From Nectonema munidae (Eukaryota > Nematomorpha > Nectonematoida > Nectonematidae), in contig JAUIRK010000189.1 of NCBI GenBank assembly GCA_030549495.1, positions 1 through 64,000 of the forward strand: a stretch of DNA of 64,000 nt. The letters are read 5' to 3'. Below the pieces are notes generated by a model, which saw nothing but the letters and a program-made list of their open reading frames with translations, made no database searches and had not been told where the DNA came from. The first letter of the stretch is position 1; the number at the start of each line of letters is the position of its first letter. A program made the translations under genes and the position numbers. Below, one piece after another: positions 61,901 to 64,000 of this stretch.

Positions 61901-62276
61901 TTTTAGCAGTTTAGGCTTATTTGAGGCTATCAGTATCTTCTAAACTAGAGCCAATCAGACAAAACCAATGTTATATTCGTAATCAGCGACCTTCAAAACC
62001 CCAGAAAACACTCCTAGATGGTCTGCCAAAGAAAAAAAATAAAAATTTGTTGACCAGTGTAAATCGTCTGCGTTTTTTTAGATATCGTCTGCTTTGTTTG
62101 GTCTTAAATGGGTTAAATTACAGAATATAATATAAATAAAAATGTAATTAATAAGTGTATAACAAAAGTAATCCTTACATGGTAAACAAAAATCTTTACA
62201 TCGTCAATTTGCAGACTCCATGTTTTGGCTAATAACTGATTGTAAGATAGATTTGCATTTATTTCACCAACACTAC
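16895..62276 (-). CDS. VPS13D: VPS13D, bridge-like lipid transfer protein (20 exons located, 5' end missing)
   Basis: The join of 20 minus-strand exons listed separately gives one continuous frame of about 3,600 codons ending at a TGA. Every intron is GT-AG and every phase agrees. In order the product shows part of the N-terminal chorein domain, a long run of beta-rich repeats forming the lipid groove, the VAB adaptor domain with an inserted QxW ricin-like segment (SQLWRFT, FQTWKLT) that marks VPS13D within the family, the GNPLGL...EGVSAL and GGMISVLHQSYKGA helices of the ATG2/VPS13 C-terminal region, the RIRNPRCC motif and a PH-like end. Family members move lipids at ER-mitochondria, Golgi and peroxisome contacts. 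The first roughly 65 residues are not in the window. Compared with the human protein I see no UBA domain. Human is about 4,390 residues; this one is shorter. Confidence 0.93.
18735..18884 (-). CDS. VPS13D: VPS13D exon 19 of those visible
   Basis: 150 nt, 50 codons, phase 0 at both ends. Encodes ISFGILAKIEKSSSDSFQQK, PTLILYFKYKNELCPMKLAC and KDRTIMIS, the rest of the PH-like domain. Acceptor TCTTGAAAG, donor GTATCA. Confidence 0.8.
19956..20106 (-). CDS. VPS13D: VPS13D exon 18 of those visible
   Basis: 151 nt after acceptor CTTGACAG. Encodes LIDFEFLNKGCSKESEESYA, AMIISNLNIYLLE and LKYDLKYE, the first strands of the C-terminal PH-like domain (human: FIAVENIDSYCVLISSKAVYFL, VKYDDL). Confidence 0.87.
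20420..20750 (+). mobile_element. 3' end of a non-LTR retrotransposon (LINE), copy A
   Basis: The frame RLRWFGHVNRRPSGDLIKEA, with a basic continuation, is the typical C-terminus after the reverse transcriptase of RTE-like and related LINEs. A short 3' UTR and an (ATT)n tail at about 20,735-20,745 follow. The copy is 5'-truncated, as is usual for target-primed insertion. A near-identical copy in the opposite direction is at 56,867-57,155. Sits in a VPS13D intron. Confidence 0.8.
20896..21144. mobile_element. MITE with long imperfect inverted repeats
   Basis: The left arm begins TAGAAAATAGGTTTAAAAGC and the right arm ends GCTTTTAAACCTATTTTCTT. Homology continues imperfectly for about 80 bp (GATCAT, ATTTCAGA, AAACGT are shared in order). 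No coding sequence; family and target duplication not resolved. Confidence 0.7.
22530..22783 (-). CDS. VPS13D: VPS13D exon 17 of those visible
   Basis: 254 nt. Encodes GLISGFSRGLIGSITRPISG, VLDMISETASAVK and RIRNPRCC, matching VPS13D G..GKGLVGTVTKP.AG.LDFASETAQAV and RVRKPRCC. The basic-Pro-Arg-Cys-Cys motif is diagnostic. Donor GTAAGT at 22,529. Confidence 0.95.
23132..23254. mobile_element. 115-bp TTAA-flanked MITE related to the 59.5-62.1 kb element
   Basis: The element is CTCGTTCCC (23,136) to AACGGG (23,250), with TTAA on both sides. It shares AAATCGTCTGCGTTT, AGATAT.GTCT and TGGTC.TTAA.GGG-TTAA, in the same order and similar spacing, with the right terminal 60-70 bp of the element at 59,549-62,112. 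I read it as a deletion derivative moved by the same transposase. Confidence 0.65.
23820..23950 (-). repeat. tRNA-derived SINE, type 2, copy B
   Basis: Read on the minus strand it has the head GGGGACGTGAGTAGCGTTGG, the B box GGTTCGATCC, and the body TAGTTCGATACAAGCGG and TTCTCGGTGAAAAC, matching copy A at 12,037-12,165 throughout. In a VPS13D intron. Confidence 0.75.
24080..24400. repeat. Degenerate direct repeats around TTCATATTTTGCTA
   Basis: TTCATATTTTGCTAGATGTA occurs at 24,085 and 24,216 (period 131) and in shortened form at 24,375. Each is followed by similar AGATTTGATATA.CTCATT.GGGGAGA wording in the first two. The third copy leads into the left arm of the perfect inverted repeat at 24,465. 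Confidence 0.6.
24465..24668. repeat. Perfect 74-bp inverted repeat with 56-bp loop
   Basis: The left arm (24,465-24,538) opens TCAAAGAATCGAAAAATGTT and closes GGCTCCCCTTACTTTTA. The right arm (24,595-24,668) is its exact reverse complement over 74 bp. The loop is AT-rich and has no coding sense. In a VPS13D intron, so it would be transcribed as a long hairpin. Confidence 0.95.
25431..25520. repeat. Dispersed repeat, copy A
   Basis: TATGAGTATAACCTATCAGT, GTTTAAACTGAGAG and ATTCTCAGGGAAAA recur in inverse orientation and the same order at 52,444-52,530. Family not recognised. Confidence 0.6.
26136..26342 (-). CDS. VPS13D: VPS13D exon 16 of those visible
   Basis: 207 nt, 69 codons. Encodes MSSALSERLGSVAQDDMH, then SISGHIITAMHGLTVGVIGG and SVLHQSYKGAISGGIE, matching the family's TLSDGLG...D..H and G.HL.AG.HGL..GI.GG.TS segments. 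The initial ATG is an internal Met after the acceptor TTTAG, not a start. Confidence 0.94.
27997..29560 (-). mobile_element. hAT (ZBED5/SCAND3-like) transposon, 5'-truncated, in a VPS13D intron
   Basis: The left end near 27,997 reads AGGTGGTTCCCAAAC, a degraded form of the CAGTGGTTCCCAA end seen twice elsewhere in the window. The other end and target duplication were not found. The coding strand is the same as VPS13D. Homology begins abruptly at about 29,555, so the BED finger and N-terminus are missing. Confidence 0.75.
28234..29555 (-). pseudogene. hAT transposase fragment
   Basis: Blocks in order: LIKPCALEMATNILGNEA (read with stops), the core frame LQLNETTDVSNCSQLIALV, CLMCTDGVPTMLGNKSRF, HLQGTHCFLHRHALASKTLP and FHTEVRRLSRGKVLTRFFEL (28,785-29,384). 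Then YLTDIFTRMNDW...RLKRGDYSNFP (28,344-28,760) and the hATC block LIPFATTYLCESGFSTLLSI (28,234-28,422). The first catalytic Asp has become N (LNETTD versus LDETTD), and three frames are needed. Not functional. Confidence 0.88.
29896..30298 (-). CDS. VPS13D: VPS13D exon 15 of those visible
   Basis: 403 nt starting after TTTTTTTAG. Encodes the C-terminal ATG2/VPS13-type region, with TSKLIKLSVNTAS, then ILGKTDFLGNPLGLINEVSE, GVSALVLEGDIPVLIQKITH and FSDSTAK. This matches LGNP.GL..DV.EGV..L....NV..LI..VTHG.SNSAAK almost word for word. Confidence 0.94.
30350..30462 (-). CDS. VPS13D: VPS13D exon 14 of those visible
   Basis: 113 nt, phase 0 in and two bases out. Encodes KFYFHVNECSLVIDEIFILK followed by LFQFYNSFEA, equivalent to human ITAQRFTVQIEEKLLLKLLSFFG. 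It is the only sequence found that repairs the phase between its neighbours. Confidence 0.85.
32985..33315 (+). pseudogene. Unidentified protein-coding fossil in a VPS13D intron
   Basis: The plus strand reads PIDRDVEFVDPNKKLSEN, a stop, then QEELLDNLKNNDEKSALEKR, NINRRNYRKALHYAN, and after one frame change ALLCENGNYAKEFENIASVQ, QDDFNKIQPTQKTAIISYLK and a terminal stop. The composition and amphipathic pattern look like true protein sequence with few breaks, so it is a recent retrocopy or element fragment. I cannot name the family. It runs against the host gene. Confidence 0.5.
33742..33924 (-). CDS. VPS13D: VPS13D exon 13 of those visible
   Basis: 183 nt, phase 0 at both ends. Encodes VDNQIDKAEKRVVIYSDT...CQHFLYFFLDVEETLKFFPSRFSIK, continuing SVQ of the previous exon to give the family's IQ.VQVDNQL motif. 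Confidence 0.9.
33983..36200 (-). CDS. VPS13D: VPS13D exon 12 of those visible (VAB domain and QxW insertion)
   Basis: 2,218 nt starting after TATCTAG. Encodes most of the VAB (SHR-BD) domain: the FVNGLPYPIHIYL repeat opener, a second around LLNESDLAIVAKF, the INETSFLLHF and LIQNLSSVGIFF repeats. The QxW-containing insertion follows, with SQLWRFTPYGMLEHEG and FQTWKLT. It closes with the RSGSGVLEVTLQ and VWLSLKSIGISVIN blocks. This order and the QxW segment are what identify the protein as VPS13D and not VPS13A/C or VPS13B. The VAB domain recruits organelle adaptors; for VPS13D the Miro link to mitochondria is known from other animals. Confidence 0.95.
37204..37435 (-). CDS. VPS13D: VPS13D exon 11 of those visible
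   Basis: 232 nt. Its first two bases complete a Lys codon and it leaves two bases at the end. Encodes VYVLNSGKTLYIPFTYLNR, FYVRP and FCNEGINW, aligning with VPS13D MPGDSFAVPLHL....LQARP and FCKAPIHW in the VAB domain. Confidence 0.88.
38329..38350. repeat. (CT)n microsatellite
   Basis: An uninterrupted run of about nine CT units beginning at GCGCTCTCT. Confidence 0.85.
39066..39210 (-). CDS. VPS13D: VPS13D exon 10 of those visible
   Basis: 145 nt, ends with one base of a codon. Encodes NAVYTEITINEDLSQKFIKV then HSGVQIFNYLTEDIEISFDSP, matching the VAB-domain VRSALIVRNRLETPMELRLDSP block. Confidence 0.87.
39270..45028 (-). CDS. VPS13D: VPS13D giant exon (5.76 kb)
   Basis: A single uninterrupted exon of 5,759 nt. 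It begins after ATTTTAG with two bases that close a codon (EELKNFVNDQ...) and ends at HK before GTATTA. It encodes about 1,920 residues of beta-rich repeat sequence, the central part of the lipid channel. It is rich in Ser, Phe, Leu and Asn and poorly conserved, as expected of this region. The last 200 residues (MAWEPCVENFQF, PYIIKNELGVPLYF) correspond to the start of the VAB domain. Where other VPS13D proteins carry a UBA domain, there is only about 20 residues of linker (FFPLHESNTSNHQNKF). Confidence 0.92.
46590..47160 (+). pseudogene. Decayed copy of the 568-residue TTAA-element protein (C-terminal part)
   Basis: The plus strand encodes FTALHIELGLIKQFTKALD, then GIFVGPQIRKLLFDQHFEAT, NELAAWQSFKNICNGLL, and across frame changes SYEHGERFHQEIAMMENRYT and MVADF.WNLKRD. 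These match PPLHIKLGLMKQFVKALN, GIFDGPQIRTLMRDSDF, EEQGERFHQDIKTMEERYQG and MMADYCWNLLRD of the protein at 60,052-61,758, at roughly half identity. So it is another lineage of the same family, not a recent copy. No N-terminal half and no terminal repeats seen. In the largest VPS13D intron. Confidence 0.85.
50580..51010 (+). pseudogene. LINE endonuclease (EEP) fragment
   Basis: Broken frames read LQIICIQEIWFNNNS, with the QE of the APE-type endonuclease, HGGLGFYIHNSIKHNI, and FLVGDVSFDLF, equivalent to the GDFN block. The order and spacing fit an apurinic-type endonuclease domain of a non-LTR retrotransposon. Several stops. The reverse transcriptase is not seen downstream. Confidence 0.6.
51389..51431 (-). 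CDS. VPS13D: VPS13D micro-exon
   Basis: 43 nt bordered by a pyrimidine-rich tract ending CTGGCAG and by the donor GTGAGG. Encodes IYYYPHTTGERAAL plus one base. Its phases fit both neighbours exactly: phase 0 from the previous exon, and the single G completing GAA at the start of the giant exon. No alternative joins the neighbours as well; using an acceptor six bases into the giant exon would also be in frame and would skip this one. Confidence 0.6.
51577..51669 (-). CDS. VPS13D: VPS13D exon 7 of those visible
   Basis: 93 nt, phase 0 at both ends. Encodes TLKDIECHLSIQDIFTLRKC..., the conserved LE..LS.EEL...R helix that follows the WWYFAL region. Strong CTTTTTAG acceptor and GTAAGA donor; only 56 nt separate it from the previous exon. 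Confidence 0.82.
51726..51885 (-). CDS. VPS13D: VPS13D exon 6 of those visible
   Basis: 160 nt; its first base completes the codon left open by the previous exon. Encodes SKCIWRLACFKALAREKYET...CLKKRLTMLLNYTRNYSAFL, the helical WWYFALNANL...R....Y..KY segment of the VPS13 N-terminal domain. Clear TTTTTTTAG acceptor. Confidence 0.85.
52444..52530. repeat. Dispersed repeat, copy B (inverse of 25,431-25,520)
   Basis: In reverse complement it reads TATGAGTATAATCTATCAGT, GTTTAAACTGAGAG and CTCTCAGGGAAAA, matching copy A. Confidence 0.6.
52656..52737. repeat. 27-bp tandem repeat, three copies
   Basis: GATCTACCATGTATGT and near-identical forms start at 52,656, 52,683 and 52,710, with GTGTCCGGCA or GTGCCCGGGA filling the unit. 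It is notably more GC-rich than its surroundings. Confidence 0.85.
53200..53390 (-). CDS. VPS13D: VPS13D exon 5 of those visible
   Basis: 191 nt, ends with two bases of a codon. Encodes KNSYLIKPMSVAMKFKK (family: YLL+PI...AKL), then LDELLDIQIDTKFRLSHFLSS (family: DI.LE.I.L.LS..QY). The intron upstream of it holds a 38-bp minisatellite. Confidence 0.85.
53425..53800. repeat. 38-bp minisatellite
   Basis: The unit contains CTATACTTGCTATGTACATC and CATGTTAACTAAATTTCC. Copies start at 53,610, 53,648, 53,686 and 53,724, with a longer one at about 53,764. Degenerate units precede at about 53,430-53,600. The intron start (VPS13D exon 5) is close by. No spacer structure, so not CRISPR-like. Confidence 0.9.
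54870..54953 (-). CDS. VPS13D: VPS13D exon 4 of those visible
   Basis: 84 nt, phase 0 at both ends. Encodes TPDVQFSKQLNIEDLSILYF..., matching the conserved KQLDVAEFSIYW block of the N-terminal region. Acceptor TTTTTTAG; donor GTTTAT is weak but in frame with the next exon. Confidence 0.78.
55165..55405. repeat. Three tandem copies of an 82-83 bp unit
   Basis: Units start at 55,165, 55,247 and 55,330 and each holds GTCGTAAGAGGCGACTAAAA-like and GTATAGTCTCGGAACAGAAT-like segments. A related GTCGTAAAAGGCGAATAAAC also occurs at about 54,782. Unit identity is high, suggesting recent amplification. Confidence 0.88.
56267..56407 (-). CDS. VPS13D: VPS13D exon 3 of those visible
   Basis: 141 nt, phase 0 at both ends, bordered by TTTTAG and GTAAGT. 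Encodes LTLSNVSIEIVSTLLSA...PLPLSLKAHVKCAYLSSNSEMC, equivalent to the VPS13D stretch L.I.DVHLRFED......F.FGI.I.NVS. Confidence 0.82.
56867..57155 (-). mobile_element. 3' end of the same LINE family, copy B
   Basis: The reverse complement of copy A at 20,420-20,750. It covers the GTTAAGGTAGTTTGGGCATG segment, the coding tail, the CCGGCTAAACCTCAGCGTGC segment and an (ATT)n tail at 56,862-56,880. Identity is high by eye. It preserves some residues lost in copy A and has its own small differences. In the VPS13D intron between exons 2 and 3 of those visible. Confidence 0.85.
58197..58301 (-). CDS. VPS13D: VPS13D exon 2 of those visible
   Basis: 105 nt, phase 0 at both ends, between TTATTAG and GTAATC. 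Encodes KVLSSLRKEFFLFGWKNF...ALFIISKVLYNVE, matching the family pattern W..S.....ii..VL.NVEL that leads into the second chorein repeat. Confidence 0.78.
58885..59235. repeat. GGAGTC-type dispersed repeat, longest copy
   Basis: Contains GCGGAGTCGAAGTCGCGAG, TTTAATAAAATTTAAGAG and GAAGTCGGAGTAGCATTTATG, the vocabulary seen in shorter form at 985-1,120 and 4,750-4,800. It adjoins the left side of the TTAA element. Family unknown. Confidence 0.45.
59545..62116 (-). mobile_element. TTAA-flanked transposon with about 190-bp inverted repeats and one gene
   Basis: The element runs 59,549-62,112, 2,564 bp, starting CCCATTTACGACCAA and ending TTGGTCTTAAATGGG, with TTAA at 59,545-59,548 and 62,113-62,116. 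The terminal repeats are imperfect but long. The shared order ACACTGGTCAACA, TTTGGCAG, TTTCTGGGGTTTT, CGCTGA, TTGGCTCTAGTTT runs to about 59,750 on the left and from about 61,924 on the right. The left end also has the palindrome TGTTCC-TATTTT-GGAACA. One intact frame fills the middle. Coding strand and host gene strand agree. The TTAA duplication and CCC/GGG ends are piggyBac-like, but the protein is not. Sola is an alternative to test. It looks complete, so recently active. Confidence 0.88.
60052..61758 (-). CDS. Putative transposase of the TTAA element, unassigned family
   Basis: An intact frame of 568 residues from the first ATG at 61,758; reading can extend two codons upstream only through a TTG. 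The N-terminal third has paired cysteines: CYIC near residue 22, CKTC near 66 and CYFC near 101, a probable zinc-binding DNA-recognition part. An acidic linker follows (about 145-172). The C-terminal half resembles an RNase H-like core. It has LFIDSSKSSLKVVLLHNG (Asp about 265), LICVDLKMVNFLLGQQSGYT (Asp about 319), CFLCLWDSR, PPLHIKLGLMKQFV and EEQGERFHQDIKTMEERYQG (Glu about 517). D265-D319-E517 is my guess at a catalytic triad. I recall close relatives as multi-copy uncharacterised proteins in arthropods and Hydra. The role is inferred from its position between terminal repeats. Confidence 0.8.
   Translation of the reverse strand: MSSREKMSSSKRRCRYEPDVFCYICGQYMMAQQKRNITDFVKRAYKAYFDMKLGDQDKSWAPHMVCKTCVESLRGWTNGKLKLKFDVPMVWREPKNHFDDCYFCINDMTGFNKHKKANWQYPSLDSAIRPVAHSEDLSVPVFTSLPEIDETEEIPADLSISSGDSCSDYEEPSNGPQLFNQSELNDLVRDLCLSKEQSEVLASRLQEKNILDSGTKVTYYRTREGSLLRFFSKEDDLVFCNDVSALLNCMGISSYDPADWRLFIDSSKSSLKVVLLHNGNKFAPVPIGHSTKMKEEYDGIQFVLEKLNYNTHKWLICVDLKMVNFLLGQQSGYTKYPCFLCLWDSRARNQHWRRENWPERESLEVGTANVINEPLVPRDRIIFPPLHIKLGLMKQFVKALNKDGDCFKYICRQFPGLSIEKAKGGIFDGPQIRTLMRDSDFTNHMNRVELNAWVSFTDVVTNFLGNHKADNYKQLVRKMLTAYEKLGANVSIKVHFLFSHLDRFPGNLGDYSEEQGERFHQDIKTMEERYQGKWDEHMMADYCWNLLRDCPKVAHKRKSYKRQFHFCE
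62179..62276 (-). CDS. VPS13D: VPS13D exon (chorein domain), first visible
   Basis: 98 nt, opened by ATATAG and closed by GTAAGG. It encodes GSVGEINANLSYNQ...WSLQIDDVKIFVYH, which lines up with the VPS13D segment AGFIGKVTLQIP...WVISISSLHLIGAP of the chorein domain. The first two bases complete a glycine codon begun in an upstream exon not found here. It lies just outside the TTAA transposon, whose right end is at 62,112. Confidence 0.82.
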
Positions 62277-63139
62277 CTATATATTTAAAAGAGACTAAAT
62301 ACTTAGAATGTTGCACTAGAGAAAAATTTTTATATCTAGATCTAGAGTTTCAGGATAAGATTATTTAACTTTCAGAGATCTATTGGGGCGAGAAAAAAAA
62401 ATAATAAACATTAATTTCCTACTTAATGATATAGAGTTGCAAAATATATGATATTTTAAGTAATCATTGGGCAAATAAAGATCTCTTTTCAAATCGAATA
62501 TTTGACTTTTCGGCACATCACATGTTAAGCCAAAAATTCTGGTAACATTACATAATTACACTTTTAATTTAGATGTTGAAAAATTTGAGAAAGATAAGAT
62601 GGAGAAAAATAAAACATATCGATATAGACGCCCACTAAAACATTACAATTCAAGGGTAAGCAGCCCATATTTTACCTTCTTTTTATTTGTAGGTATCAAA
62701 AATAAGTTAGTGAACAAAATGATTCGGTGAAAAATTGAGATTGGTACATCACTACTATTTATCTTGCATTTTTATTGATGATAAATGAAATACGAATAAA
62801 CGTGGTGCCCAGGGCGGAGCGCCATTTCTTAGTACGTCAATGAGTAGTAGATATGTGCTTAGAACATACTAAAACGAATCCATTTTCACCATTATATCAT
62901 TTATTCTTTGTTTTTTTCTGTCAGTACTTTGTAATTTTAGAAATACGATAACTAAAATGCATTAAAATTTTGAATATTTAATTTAGTTATTTTTAGATGC
63001 CAAAATATGCATTTGGGAATTGAAGATAAAAAGAGGACGCTGCGAGGTATTGCAAGCTAAAGGAACCCTGGCAACTGAAAAAAGTGCAAAAATGACTTTT
63101 GAATGAATCTCCATTTCGGTCATAGTTTTGATCTTTTTT

Positions 63140-63700
63140 AAATGTGGCAAAAACTCACGCCTCAACTTGGTGACTGTGGTTCACTTCATACGCGTGTGGT
63201 GTTGGCAAAGATGTCAAATGGTGCAAGCACGAACAAAGAATTTGAAAGAACTCTAATCGACTGGAACAATTACATGAGACAGGTATGTGTTAAGAATATG
63301 ACCAACACAGGACAAATGAAAATTGATGCGGAAGAAAAAGTGAAGGAAATCGATGAAAGTTTATCAAAGGCGAGAAAGAACAATTCCGAAACGCCTTACA
63401 ACAAGAAACTTTGCGAAGTATAGACCGTGAAACAAGCGGTATGCATTTTTTTAAGTTCCCAACAGCTGACTCAATTGGATGTCATTGTAGAACACCTTTC
63501 CAAAAGTTGCATTATCTACTATGAAAGCTGGAGAGAATTTAAAACAAGTGAGTTATAGCAGGTTGGCCTCAACATTTCAAAGTCTAACATAGATATAACT
63601 TCGTTGATACAGATACTCGAGTTTACATTCAAAAATATAGAATACATGCAAAGTAGAGAAACAAAGTGCCTGTTTAAGCTGACCTAGGTTTTTTACATAT
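63140..63700 (+). pseudogene. Merlin/ISXO2-like transposase fossil
   Basis: Plus-strand frames read EKVKEIDESLSKARKNN, which matches the (V/I)EIDES.F..RK.N motif with the first catalytic Asp of ISXO2-domain transposases. SIDRETSGMHFF follows, equivalent to GGI.RET...F. After frame changes come CIIYYESWREFKTSEL and TFKNIEYMQSRETK, equivalent to TI.SD.WRAY..L and HTQNIE..W...K. The second catalytic Asp reads E in this copy. Merlin elements are DNA transposons related to bacterial IS1016. At least two frame changes and a stop; no terminal repeats identified. It lies upstream of the first visible VPS13D exon. Confidence 0.72.
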
Positions 63701-63839
63701 AAAATCTAATTACTAAAAATAAAAAATTACAAAAATTTGAATATAAAAACTTTATTTGTATAATTTATTCAATATTTATTTTGTTTTTTAGGTTCTAATT
63801 TTTAAAATGTCTAATATTTTACGCATTCCAAAATAAAAA

Positions 63840-64000
63840 ATAATTTATAGGAATAGTGATTCAAGTAGCTCAAATTCTAAATGTTCTTCTGAAAGTTACG
63901 ATCACCTTTCTTCAAATTTGGAGTCATAATCTTCAGAAGATAGTTTTGAGTTATTTGATAAAACTAACTCCCCATGTTTTTCTAAAGATGAAAAAATAGA
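63840..64000 (+). other. Serine/acid-rich reading frame at the window edge
   Basis: After ATTTATAG the plus strand reads NSDSSSSNSKCSSESYDHLS, one stop, then SSEDSFELFDKTNSPCFS to the end. Low-complexity acidic and serine runs like this open several transposase families and many host exons. It runs off the window and is not identifiable. Confidence 0.25.

Noticed and set aside
63000-63140. Minus-strand segment after TTTTTTCAG as the missing first chorein exon of VPS13D
   Set aside because: Translation lacks any chorein pattern (no LG.Y..NL or LKKDAL-like blocks).

Overview
The window is AT-rich animal DNA with introns, SINEs, LINE tails and many DNA-transposon fossils. It looks like a crustacean genome, and a copepod such as a salmon louse is my best guess from the overall look. 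That guess is inference; nothing here proves the species. I see no bacterial-type operon, CRISPR array, rRNA gene, genuine tRNA gene or LTR element.

The host gene content is small. The dominant gene is VPS13D, a bridge-like lipid-transfer protein, on the minus strand from beyond 62,276 down to a stop at 16,895. I located 20 exons by hand. All have GT/AG borders and join in one open frame of about 3,600 codons. They include one 5.76-kb exon (39,270-45,028) and a 43-nt micro-exon (51,389-51,431). The first exon or exons, with the start codon and first chorein strands, lie outside the window or were not recognised. A second, small host gene is an SDHAF2/SdhE-family succinate dehydrogenase assembly factor on the plus strand at about 4,935-5,321, followed by a polyadenylation signal.

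Most of the rest is mobile DNA. Left flank (1-16 kb): a tRNA-related SINE (585-840), a broken piggyBac transposase (1.5-3.2 kb), a hAT remnant with target duplication (5,851-7,865), a second hAT with perfect 8-bp duplication (10,148-12,245) carrying a SINE, and a Tigger/pogo-like element (14,144-15,997) with a 309-bp hAT-type MITE nested inside it. VPS13D introns: a third hAT (28.0-29.56 kb), MITEs (20.9 kb, 23.1 kb), a perfect 74-bp inverted repeat (24.5 kb), two LINE 3' tails in opposite orientation (20.4 and 56.9 kb), LINE endonuclease debris (50.6-51.0 kb), several tandem repeats, an unidentified gene fossil (33.0-33.3 kb) and a Merlin/ISXO2-like transposase fossil at the right edge (63.2-63.7 kb).

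The most interesting object is an apparently intact element at 59,549-62,112 in the first visible VPS13D intron. It is flanked by TTAA, ends in CCC...GGG, has long imperfect inverted repeats of about 190 bp, and encodes one cysteine-rich protein of about 568 residues. That protein is not a piggyBac transposase but has plausible D-D-E residues. A decayed relative sits at 46.6-47.2 kb and a 115-bp deletion derivative at 23,136-23,250. I could not assign the superfamily with certainty; Sola and other TTAA-targeting groups should be compared.
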